Assembly: GCA_037074765.1 (NCBI GenBank)
Contig: JBAMDO010000579.1
Span: forward strand, 806,001 to 870,000
Direction of reading: 5' to 3'
DNA from: Mansonella perstans
Lineage: Eukaryota; Nematoda; Chromadorea; Rhabditida; Onchocercidae
DNA: 64,000 bases
Shown: positions 29,177-39,360 of the stretch, piece by piece
How the letters are laid out: each line of letters starts with the position of its first letter
How positions within the stretch are numbered: position 1 is the first letter of the stretch
The notes under the pieces: model-generated
The model's input: the letters and a program-made list of their open reading frames with translations, nothing else
Database searches by the model: none
Told to the model about the DNA's origin: nothing
Program-made: the position numbers and the translations under genes

Positions 29177-31615
29177 ATGCAAAGCGCTAGCAGTCAGTTG
29201 TCGCAAACTATTCCCTGCTCAAGCTGTGTTGTAATGCGTGATGTGGACCCTTGTACGGCTGGAACGAGCGCTACGTACGTGGACACCGTGCTGCCTGATG
29301 ATCATGAAAATGTTTTTGTGGAGGTTTGTAATTCATATTGCTGTTTTGCGAAGTAATTCTGAGTACTTTTCGACTTTCCAGATTTGCCGGAATAATTCCA
29401 AATTGCATGATGCAACAATTACTCGCTCAGTCCCTTAATTTATTCGATTTTAATTTTCGTAAAAACTAGTGATTTATATTAGTTACAAAGCAAATGACTG
29501 TGTACAATTAAACGTTGATGGAAGCAGTAATTCAGATTCTTATGAATTAGTAAAAGATTTTGAAAGAAAAGCTAGAAGAACTACATAAAAATGAACTTTC
29601 GTTGCCTATTATTTAATTAACTGAAGAAGAATGATATACAGATACCTGTGGATAAGAACAATGAAATGGAAATGGGAGTGGGACATGAGCATCATATTTC
29701 ACATCACCACGAGAGTCGACATACAGTTGGCAAGATAAACGATGAACTAAGATTCTCAATCATTGATGCTGTTTATCTTCGGCCTGCAATTTGGGATCAC
29801 GGCCGAGAATTGAGGAATTTAGGCCAGCGAAAAGACCATTTCATCGAAATTGCTGCACTTCTTAGCACCGACGAAAATTTGCTTTCTTGTAAGCTTCACT
29901 ACTTATGGACTGTTTTTTGTAGGAAATACCTTTTGTCGTGAATTTTCTTATGAGAGGTCGATGTCGGCCAATAATATACAAGCGGGTTCGTTATAGGGCG
30001 TTGTATTGTGTAGTTTTTCGTTGCGCGAGAGAACTCCGTGATCTCAAACTTGGGTAATTAAACCTTTATTAACAATATTAACAAACGCGAACGTGATTAA
30101 AACATTAACAAACGCGAACGTGGCTTAATGAGGAAGAATTGGATAAGGATATAATAGAAGAAGTGAAGAGTTAAATGAATTTGGAAGATTGACCATCCAT
30201 ATATATATAATTTCAGATAAAGGAGGGAAAAAATGATTGAGGGAATCATTTATGGCGCACAATAGAGGATTACAATAGAATTTACATGAATTCAAAAGAT
30301 ATAACTTTAGATCACAATCTTAGGATTGAATGCTTCATAATGTCATTAGTGGAAGTTTCGTCTTATAAATTCGCGACACCTTTCCTTTTTTTGTTCATAT
30401 AAAAGAATGAGCGAATTCACAATTTATTGGGTTAGTAAACTTGTAAATAATATCGCAGGCAGAAAGTCAATATTGGTGGCTTCAGTCAGTTAAATCTAAA
30501 ATAAAAATGAGAATAATTTCCAGTAAAATTCCAAGGGAAAAAAGTTTGGAAATCGTGAATGAGAAATTGGAACTACTGTTCACGAAATGGAATACCCTGT
30601 TCAAAACGAAACTTGAAACAAGTGGCTTTTCGTTAATGCATTTCCTAGCCACTACACGACAGTAATAGAATTTTTTTTAGACTGATCACTTTATCCTTAT
30701 ATATGATGTTCAATTTCTATTTCTATATTTAGGTCACGATATTGAGAAGCAGTGGAAAAATTTAAAAGATTCGTACTTCAAACTTCGAAAGAAGGTAAAA
30801 ATAGATGCTTCTGGAAAACTGATACAACCACGCTGGAAGTATTTTTCGGCCATGATGTTTCTTGATCGATTGAGCAATGGGGGCGCTTCGTACTCAGGAT
30901 CAAATACTTCAATGTATGATGAAATGAGTGATGCAACACTTGTTCATCAGGACTCCTTTCTTGGAAAGAGAAATGCCGACAGTAATTTGACAACTGTAGC
31001 CTGCGGGAGACAATTTGTTGATGGACGGTGCAGACTAAGAAAGACAATGATTTCAACTTCGAACGCTGTTGATGGGGAGGCAGCAGAATCGACAATACTT
31101 GCTACGGAAGATGAATATTCCGCATTTTGTGAGTCATATAAAGAAAATATTTTCCTTCACTTTTTTGTTGGACCTACCTTTTTCAGGTTGAACTGTCTAA
31201 GAAAGTTATAGAATATTGCTTCATTAGTTTCCTCAAGCATTTTTAATTCAGAATTGCCAGAAATTGCGAAAATTGAATCAATTCCTGATTATGCCATACT
31301 TCCTAAGAAGCATTTTGTAAATATTTTTATCTTTATTAGTATGAAATACAAATACTTAGCGTAGAAAAAATAGTTGCTGTTAGAGGAAGCAAAAAGAAAG
31401 GAAACTGATAATGAACTGCTGATCATTGTGTAACCGTTTAGCTCAATCATGCTTCAGGCAATTCGTTGATATATCCGTTACGTGAGATAGGCAGCATGAA
31501 TCGATTGGAATACATAAAATTGCAGAAAGTGATCCGTGATGCAATACACGAAAAACAAATGGAATTGTTAGAAAATGAATCAGCATACAATAAAATGAAA
31601 ATTCGCATGTACTAA
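29177..31615 (+). CDS. MADF-domain protein
   Basis: Four in-phase exons, 29177-29323, 29642-29888, 30733-31128 and 31458-31615, give 315 aa. Residues about 80-165 form a MADF (Myb/SANT-like) domain: the opening FSIIDAVYLRPAIWD, central HDIEKQWKNLKDSYFKLRKK, and closing RWKYFSAMMFLD match the family pattern. The N-terminus has a Cys pair (CSSC) and a His-rich run (HEHHISHHH). The C-terminus is a charged helix (RLEYIKLQKVI ... EKQMELLENE). MADF proteins are usually nuclear DNA-binding regulators; the target is unknown. Intron 2 carries the SL1-bearing LTR-like insertion. A tempting extra exon at 31253-31316 was left out because splicing it in creates a TAA at the junction. AATAAA is at 31719-31724. 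Confidence 0.8.
29962..30378 (-). mobile_element. Solo-LTR-like element carrying SL1
   Basis: On the minus strand this 417-bp segment begins TGTCGCGAATTTATAAG at 30378 and ends GGCCGACA at 29962, the TG...CA form of an LTR. It contains a TATATATATGG run (about 30198-30208), a duplicated 27-bp block (18-bp cores at 30077-30094 and 30104-30121), AATAAAGG at 30063-30070 and an exact SL1 at 30043-30064. Sequence after the SL (ATCACGGAGTTCTCTCGCGC) would be R/U5. I found no matching target-site duplication: GGTCGA lies on the left and CCTTTC on the right. No internal retroelement genes are present. Nematode BEL/Pao-type elements such as Ascaris Tas are, as I recall, reported to carry the leader in their LTR; that would be the closest precedent. 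It sits in intron 2 of the MADF gene, antisense to it. Confidence 0.65.
30043..30064 (-). other. Exact 22-nt spliced leader SL1 sequence
   Basis: Read on the minus strand the 22 bases start GGTTTAATTAC and end AAGTTTGAG, identical at every position to nematode SL1. In an SL RNA gene the next bases are a GT splice donor and an Sm-site domain; here ATCACGG follows, so this is not an SL RNA gene. In Ascaris the SL sequence itself is known to act as an internal promoter element of SL RNA genes, so it could start transcription here. Confidence 0.95.
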
Positions 31616-32526
31616 ATCGACTGGTCAAGCTCGCACATTAGTTAGCTTGCATGTTATATATCTATATCTATCTATCTATCTATATATATATATATATACA
31701 TTGGTCAGCTTTGCACTAAATAAAAATTGTAAAGAATAATAAAAAAAAAGAGCAATAAATGTGAAGTCTTCCACATTTCCTGTCTAATATATTCACGCAA
31801 AAAAGCTATCTTATTTTATTCATTTTATGGTATTAGGTCAGGTAGATTTGATAAAAACGAATTAATTGTAATGTTTTAAATTTGTCCCACACTTTCGGTA
31901 TTTTCTCGTCGTTTAACCATTTTTGATATCCTTGTCTCGGATCTCGACTGTTGGCTATAAATTACTGTTACTAGTAATGAGTACTATCTCATTAATTAAT
32001 GCTGGCATTTCGTTTAGTTTTAAATCATTATAACCAGCTAACTGCTCAGTATAACTTTTCTCCCATTAACACTGAATGTAACAACATTCCGGTGATTTCC
32101 TCTTTCGCTCTACACTGTAGATCCCAATACGATGATTTCCCCTTGCCCCAACATGGGCAGCCTGCAAAATATATCTCTTTTCTTTCACTACTAATGCAAT
32201 GGACCACCAAATTTAGCTCCGATTAGAAATTGAGAAATAAAGTTTCCCATACCTTGAAGGATAAACTGCGACAGTGCGGTCGATGGATTCGGTGATTGAG
32301 TGTTTTATTTGAGCTAAAAAAACATTATTTCGTGAAATAAGACTAGCTAATTCTAATCAATTCTCGCTACGATCATATGTAATTCAAATTAGATTAGATA
32401 GAATTAAATGTGTGATGTAGGCATGAACTGAATGAGACCCAAAACCCAATTTATACGTGAGTCATTTATATGCGTGGAACTATACGAATAGGGAGAGCTA
32501 AATAAAGCTTAAAAAGCAATGCAGGA
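31616..32526. other. Intergenic, MADF gene to RTCB
   Basis: It contains a (CTAT)n/(TA)n microsatellite at about 31659-31700, polyadenylation signals for the MADF gene, and AT-rich sequence. A minus-strand exon-like segment at 32066-32161 follows a TTTTGCAG acceptor and ends in TAA, but it has no partner exons (see findings). Confidence 0.6.
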
Positions 32527-35500
32527 ATGCCACGAACGTACGATGAGGAATGCAGTTACATTGAACGCATTAATGAAGTTACGTACAGAATCAAAAAAGG
32601 ATTCGTTCCAAATATGAACGTAAGTTGACGAGCTTTTGCAAAGTGTTCCGCTTAAAACATTGATATGTGGAAATACATCACCGAGACTTTTTTCTGTTAA
32701 GCAAGTATTTCGCCAATGCGTGGAAATTATTATGATTTTTCAAGTTTTATAGATTGTTTCTTCTATTTTAAAAATTCTTAGTAGTAAACGATCAAACACT
32801 CTAACATTTAGTATCTAAACATCTAAGCGATCTTTGTTGTTTATGCGTCAATAAAGCTTTAGGAAAGTTGATGATGTTTGAAGAGAAAGTCGGCAAGTTC
32901 ACGAATTAAATGTTCAATAATTTTTTTTTTTTTTTTTAGGTGGAAGGACGCTTTTACGTCAACAAAGCTTTAGAAAAATTGATGTTTGACGAGTTGAGGA
33001 ATGCATGTAGATCGGACGGTATCGGCGGATTCTTACCTGCAGTACGCCAAGTTGGAAATGTCGCGGCACTGCCAGCTATTGTTAATGTAAGCGAAAATAT
33101 AGTCACGTTCACTGACTTTTAAATTTGTTCAGTTAATCTTCAACTTTTGGTGTTTTATTGAATAAATTTATGCAGTCAGTGAATTTCAGGCTTCTATTGG
33201 TCTTCCGGACATACATTCCGGTTATGGCTTTGCTATAGGAAATATTGCTGCGTTCGATGTTTCTGATCCGGATGCTATCGTTTCGCCAGGTTTTTTTGTT
33301 TCTACAAATTTTTAAATTATGCAAGAATTCAAATCGCTTAGTCAATGTTGAAACTGTGGATTCGGTCTTATTTCTTCCTTTTCGACATTTTTTTCTTTAT
33401 ACTAATGCTTCTCATTATTTTTTATTTTCCATATATTTTTTTTGCTCATCATATATTACAAGCCAAAAGTTCCTTGGAGTAAACTCTCTGCTTTTTTCGT
33501 CGTGTGATCCTTTAGTAAAATTCGTTGAACGCACTTTTTGTTCTGATTTAAGATTTCTGAGCGTTTTTTTGTTATGTGTTGTTCAGTTAATTTCTAGATT
33601 TCATTTTGTTAAACACTTTCAGGTTAGTTTCTGTAAAGATCAAGCTATATTATACGTCCTAATCGTATGACATCAGCTAGGTTGAAATCATGTATTGGTG
33701 AAAGGAGAAATTATTTCGAATTTTAGCAGTGAAATCTTGTCCAGTATAGCTTACATAGGTGTTACTTGAGTTTAGGGAAACTATGTCAAGCCTACGCTTC
33801 TCGTAAAAAAAACGAACAACGGCATGTAAGAAATGATGTCTTTAACCAAAAACTCAATGAAATGTGAATTGAATGAATAACACCACGATTTTTCCAGGTG
33901 GCGTTGGTTTTGATATTAACTGTGGTGTCCGTTTAATTCGAACAAACTTGTCTGAGAAAGATGTTCAGCCAGTAAAAGAACAGCTTGCTCAATCGTTATT
34001 TGATCATATCCCGGTGGGTGTGGGCTCAAAGGGTATCATTCCGATAGGTGGTCAGCAATTCGAGGTGTGTTACTATTCAAGTATTTCTATTGAGAAAGTT
34101 CTGCTATTCCATTTTTCATCTTAGAAGAAATATTTCAGTTTAGGAATGTCTTGAAATGGGTATGGATTGGACTCTCCGTGAAGGTTATTCGTGGGCAGAA
34201 GACAAAGAACACTGTGAAGAATATGGACGGATGCTCCAAGCTGATGCTGCCAAAGTTTCTCCCCGTGCGAAAAAGAGAGGGCTTCCACAAGTATATAAGA
34301 ATCATAAAATTTCTTTTCTTGACTTTCATCCTGAAAAATTCATCTTTTATTTAAGTTTCCAACTGTAAAAAGAGATTTTGGGTTAGGGAGTTTTGAGGAT
34401 CATTTCAGTAATTTCATTTTATAGCTAGGAACTCTTGGAGCTGGGAATCACTACGGTGAAGTACAAGTCGTCGACGAAATATATGATGAATTTGCCGCTA
34501 GTAGAATGGGCATCGATAAACTGGGTAGATTGTTATTCTTTTTAGTATTTACTGTTTGCAGGTAAACGACAAAAAATGTACTGATGCATGTTGAGCACTA
34601 TATTATGATGTACATTGAAGTTGCAAATTCTCGGATGATCACCTTTATTAGGTATAGTTTAGGTCAGGTATGTGTAATGATTCATTGCGGTAGTCGCGGT
34701 TTGGGGCATCAAGTTGCTACAGATTCATTAGTGGTTATGGAAAAAGCTATGAAACGAGACAACATACTTGTCAATGACCGCCAACTGGCTTGTGCAAGGA
34801 TTAACTCTGAGGAAGGTAAAGTTTCCTTTTTTTATGGATCAGTCAGTTCCACCGACTGTTTTTCTGTGTAATCATTGTGCAGTCATTTGTTCAGTCTCTT
34901 TCGCTTCTTAAATTTTAGGTCAAAATTACCTCAAGAGCATGGCAGCGGCTGCAAATTTTGCGTGGGTGAATCGATCTTGCATGACTTTTTGTGCAAGACA
35001 GGTAGAGCTTCCTCTATCTTGAGAATTCAATTCATTTGTCTTTATATTTAAACAGCCCTAGTTTGATTTAGTAACAGTAAAAATTCATGTCCAGGAAATG
35101 ATAAGAAGTCACAAGATTTTACTGCAGGCCTTCGCAAAAGTATTCAATACCTCACCAGATGATCTCGACATGCATGTCATATATGATGTCAGCCATAATA
35201 TCGCTAAAATAGAGGAGCACCTTGTAGACGGAAGACCGAAACAGCTGTGCGTGCATAGGAAGGGTTCAACACGTGCTTTCCCTCCTCATCATCCTCTGAT
35301 CCCTGTAGATTATCAACTTACAGGTTGTTTTTCATCACTTGATTTTGATTTTGAATTGAAAATAACAGTAATGCAAAGTATGGGAGCTAGCTGAGCTTGA
35401 TGGAAAAAATGCAAGCATTTTTTCCACTCAAGATCGGTTAATCATGCTTCGAACTAGAATGCCAATTCCCATCCTTCAAACTTCTTTTTGTACCTCTTAA

Positions 35501-36620
35501 CAAATAAAAATTTGATTTGAAATATGATATACAAGATTTAAGTATTTACGAGTTGCCTGAGCACGAAAATTAGGTTTTTGCATTTATTAAAGAGAAAATC
35601 CTCAGAAGTTCTCGTTATTTTATAAAAAAGGACTATGTAAAATTTCAAGCCTTCCCATATATTTAAACTAATAATGCCTATAGAAGCATCATTTTCTTGT
35701 TGCTCAAAAATTATGTTTTTTAAGGACAACCAGTATTAATTGGTGGTACGATGGGTACCTGTAGTTACATTTTGACAGGCACGCAACAAGGAATGAATGA
35801 AACATTTGCTACTACTTGTCATGGAGCGGTAGCCTTTTCTTCTATAAAAATAAGAAAATAAAAATGCAAATGCTGAGTTTTTCACAAATATATATATACA
35901 TATATATATAAATAATTCATCGTTTCCTTATTTCTTAGTTTGACGTCGTAACCTAAAATCCTAGTCTCTGTTTCTATCTTAGTACTTATTCATTGAGGAG
36001 TTTTGGAATTTTTGTGAAGTGATAACTGTTTTAGGGTAGAGCTTTGTCACGTGCTAAATCAAGACGAAATATAGACTTCCAAGATATTTTGGACAAAATG
36101 GAAGCAATGGGTATATCAATTCGTGTAGCGTCTCCAAAGCTGGTTATGGAAGAAGTAAGCTTATAGAAGGAATAATGAATAAATATATTTTTTGCGTAAT
36201 GGTACGAAGTAACCTAAGAGCATAATACGAGGATAGTTACGGTTAACTGATCTTGCTATCAGGACCATTCGACCGTCCATTGCATGCTTCCTAATTACGC
36301 CATGTACGAGCACTGTACTCTGAAACTCAATATTTTAAACTCTCCTATCGTCCCATTTAATCGTCTTTTAGTTAGATATTATCATACATTAACTTAGTGA
36401 AATCATTTAAAATAAGCTGATTTCAAGAAGGAATTTGGATGAAGTGAAAAGAGGCTAGATTCCATAATAACTGATTCAAATAAAAAAACTGAACCAAACC
36501 GGACAACTTTAGGCACCGGAATCGTATAAAAATGTGACGGATGTGGTGAATACTTGTCATGAAGCCGGTATCAGTAAGAAAGCTGTCAAATTACGTCCAA
36601 TTGCTGTGATTAAAGGATAA
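32527..36620 (+). CDS. rtcb-1: RNA-splicing ligase RTCB (HSPC117)
   Basis: Catalytic subunit of the tRNA ligase complex; joins 2',3'-cyclic-phosphate and 5'-OH RNA ends in tRNA exon ligation and in xbp-1 mRNA splicing. Twelve exons: 32527-32619, 32940-33086, 33190-33289, 33898-34064, 34144-34290, 34425-34524, 34663-34815, 34919-35001, 35128-35323, 35725-35828, 36035-36154, 36513-36620. All are in phase and give 505 aa, the human length with no gaps. The Mn/GMP residues are intact: Cys122 in GFDINCGVR, His in GAGNHYGE, His in [11 protein letters not shown], His in DVSHNIAK, and the guanylylated His in TTCHGAGR. The start fits MPRTYDEE versus human MSRSYNDE. AATAAA lies at 37175-37180. Confidence 0.98.
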
Positions 36621-37199
36621 GAGAATCTAAATTGTTCTGATATTATCTGTGAAACCTTACTACTTTTTGTTTTTGTTTTACTCTGTAATTTTAACTTTTA
36701 ATTTTGTTTTTTGCTATCCCGGTTAACTTCTATGGGTTGAATATACGGCTTTAATGTTTTTGTTTGAAAAATATTTTTTAATTAAAAATGACAAGCGAGA
36801 CTTGCGCATGTAATACTTATTGCTGAGTAATTCGGCTAACAATTTTACAATAGCTACGAAGCTAATTGATGAAATTTCCTCATTATCCTTCTATTAATGC
36901 TAACAAAAGCTGATAATTTTTTTTAATAACGTCAGATTAAGTGGGTGCGAGCCAGTAAATTAAAAAAACTATGACTACAAAAGAAAACAAAACAATGACA
37001 GAAAAATAAAATGCTAAACAAAAAAGCATAAGCGGAGAGTTTGGCATAACTAGAAGTAACTAGGAAAGTAGAAAACTAATAACTAGAAAACCAGAAATGA
37101 TTTTTTATGTTTGATCAGAATTAGTAGTGAAGCAAAGAGAAAATGGGAATAAGTCTTCCTTGAAACATTGTTTTAATAAAGCCAGGTGTAGCTTTTATG

Positions 37200-37575
37200 A
37201 AGTATAGTACAAATCACATGCTGGGCTGATAATTTTTAAAGTATAGTACAAATCACGTGCTGGGCTGATAATTTTTAAAGTATAGTACAAATCACAAGCT
37301 GGGCTGATAATTTTTAAAGTATAGTACAAATCACAAGCTGGGTTAATTCAGTTGATAATTTTTAAAGTACAGAACAAATCACAAGCTGGGTTAATTCAGT
37401 GGCTGATAATTTTTAAAGTACAGAACAAATCACAAGCTGGGTTAATTCAGTGGTTGATAATTTTTAAAGTACAGAACAAATCACAAGTTGGGTTAATTCA
37501 ATGGTTGATAATTTTTAAAGTACAAAACAAATCACAAGCTGGGTTAATTCAGTGATTGATAACTTTTAAAGTTTT
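37200..37575. repeat. Minisatellite with 39-bp and 51-bp units
   Basis: The core AAATCACAAGCTGGG ... TGATAATTTTTAAAGTA recurs about eight times. The first three units are 39 bp, and the later ones are 51 bp through a 12-bp insertion (TTAATTCAGTGG). Both lengths are multiples of three, which keeps a frame open. Confidence 0.9.
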
Positions 37576-37920
37576 ACATATAGAAAGTTAAAATTAGAAT
37601 GCACGGAACAGTTGGAGGAGAACTCATTGATTATAGAACTGTATAGAAATAATAGCAATGCATCTTAAAGTCTAAACTATTAGTGCTGGCCTTTGTAAAA
37701 GAGACTTAATAGTAGTAGCAATCAATGAATGAACTCTTCCTGTTCGTAAAATTATCGATGTCTTGTCAGAGAGAGAGAGAGAGAAAGAAAGAGAGAGAGA
37801 GACAGACATATTCTCAATGAATGGGAAATGGAAGAGAAATGAGTGTATAAGAAGTAGTAGTAAGTAGTACTATCTTAAAGAATTAAGCTTGTATTTTTTC
37901 AATATAGTCCACTATAATCC

Positions 37921-38169
37921 ACATTTTTTTGCTCCGTGCATTATTGAATCCTTTTTTTTTTTGCTCCGTGCATTATTGAATCCTTTTTTTTTTGCTCCGT
38001 GCATTATTGAATCCTTTTTTTTTTTGCTCCGTGCATTATTGAATCCTTTTTTTTTTTGCTCCGTGCATTATTGAATCTTTTTTTTTTGCTCCGTGCATTA
38101 TTAAATCCTCTTTTTTTTTGCTCCGTGCATTATTAAATCTTTTTTTTTTGCTCCGTGCATTATTGAATT
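37921..38169. repeat. 32-bp minisatellite, 8 copies
   Basis: GCTCCGTGCATTATT occurs eight times from about 37931 to 38151, spaced 31-32 bp, each followed by GAATCC or AAATC and a run of 8-11 T. The T-run lengths vary while the GC-containing core is nearly invariant. Confidence 0.9.
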
Positions 38170-38766
38170 TGCATATTTGAGTACGTGCATCTTCTCAATA
38201 TGCTACAGTAGTGTAGTTTAATAAAAGTCATGTAATAGTAGTGGAAAAGATTGAATAGATAGATGAGTGAATGAGTGAGTGTATATGTATGGCATCTGTT
38301 TTTGATGAGTACAATGTGACATTGAATGGTTGGGGTAGAGGAAGGTGGAAGAAAGGATGTAGGATGAATGAATGACAAGAGGAACGCTATCATAAAAAAG
38401 AAAGTGCAATTGTTAGAAAGAGAAAAGGAGAGTGTGTGCGTGATACCTACCAATGAACGAATGAACGAACCTACCTACCTACCTACCTACCTAGATTTGA
38501 ATTGTTTGCAAGAATGATGATGCCAATGCACACATATCTATCTCACTCTACATTACTACTACTCCTTTTCAACCAGACTCATTCCTCTAACATCTTTCAC
38601 TATCGAAGACCTTTTTTAAAATTTATACATCCTATATATATACAAAATAGACCATCATCATCATCATCATTCACGTTAAATCATCTGTATAATTTCCGTA
38701 TGATAAATGCCTATTTTGTTTTTTGAAAGGCCTAAAAATTAGTAAATATTTACTTTAGGAAGGTCA

Positions 38767-38933
38767 TACTGTTTTTTCATTGTTACGTGTTTTTTTTTTT
38801 TTAAGGTATGATAAAGGAATCAGTAAGTTATAGAATATATCGAGATAAGGCTACTGTTTGTTCATTGCTACGTGTTTTTTTTTTAAGGTATGATAAAGGA
38901 ATCAGTAAGTTATAGAATATATTCGGGATGAGG
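38767..38933. repeat. 84-bp direct duplication
   Basis: Two adjacent copies (about 38767-38850 and 38852-38933) share ACGTG, a T run, AAGGTATGATAAAGG and GTTATAGAATATAT with few differences. Confidence 0.85.
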
Positions 38934-39360
38934 CCAAAAAACAGTTGGTAATAGAAATTCAGGAAATGGATGCTTTAATCGTTGATTAGTAAGTATAATC
39001 TTCATTACTATCAGCTAGAGGTGTACAATCAATCATTGCTTTATGTTCGCTAGTAATAATAAACTATTAAGTTGAAAGGTTTTTTTTTTTTTTCATTTCT
39101 TGCTCGAAATAAATCAAACTGAAAGATGTTAGTCAGTAGTTTGTTTACTTTCATTCAGTACAATTAAATTAAAACTTCCAAATAATGCAAGTCTGATCAT
39201 CGGGATAGTCCAAGAATCGTTTTTTCTTTTTTTTTTGATTTGAAAATTCATCAAATTTGAGACTGTATTTTGAAGTGTACCATGCAAGCTTTTCTTGTAA
39301 TTCAATGGGCTTGCGCGATATCAAAATGATTATCAAATTATTTTTCAGCACCATTTTTTA

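Larger units (their letters stand above)
36621..39360. other. Repeat-rich intergenic region upstream of lin-41
   Basis: This 2.7-kb interval holds no recognised exon but has unusually many tandem repeats: the 39/51-bp array, a GA tract at about 37769-37801, the 32-bp array, (CCTA)n at about 38470-38491, (ATC)n near 38654, and an 84-bp direct duplication at 38767-38933. Open frames here are produced by the repeats. It should include the lin-41 promoter and possibly untranslated 5' exons. Confidence 0.65.

Noticed and set aside
30043..30064. SL1 RNA gene
   Set aside because: The 22-nt leader is exact but is followed by ATCACGG, not the GT donor and Sm-site region of an SL RNA.
31253..31316. 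Extra MADF-gene exon (LPEIAKIESIPDYAIL frame)
   Set aside because: Splicing from the GTGAGT donor at 31128 creates a TAA codon at the junction, whereas joining 31128 to 31458 is in phase and open.
37352..38074. Open frames encoding 17-residue repeats and Phe-rich peptides
   Set aside because: They are products of the 51-bp and 32-bp tandem arrays.
37200..38169. CRISPR array
   Set aside because: Repeat units abut or are separated only by T runs, with no unique spacers, and the genome is nematode.
38470..38491. let-7-like sites in the CCTA repeat upstream of lin-41
   Set aside because: The repeat gives CTACCTA, not CTACCTC, and lies upstream of the gene in simple-sequence DNA.
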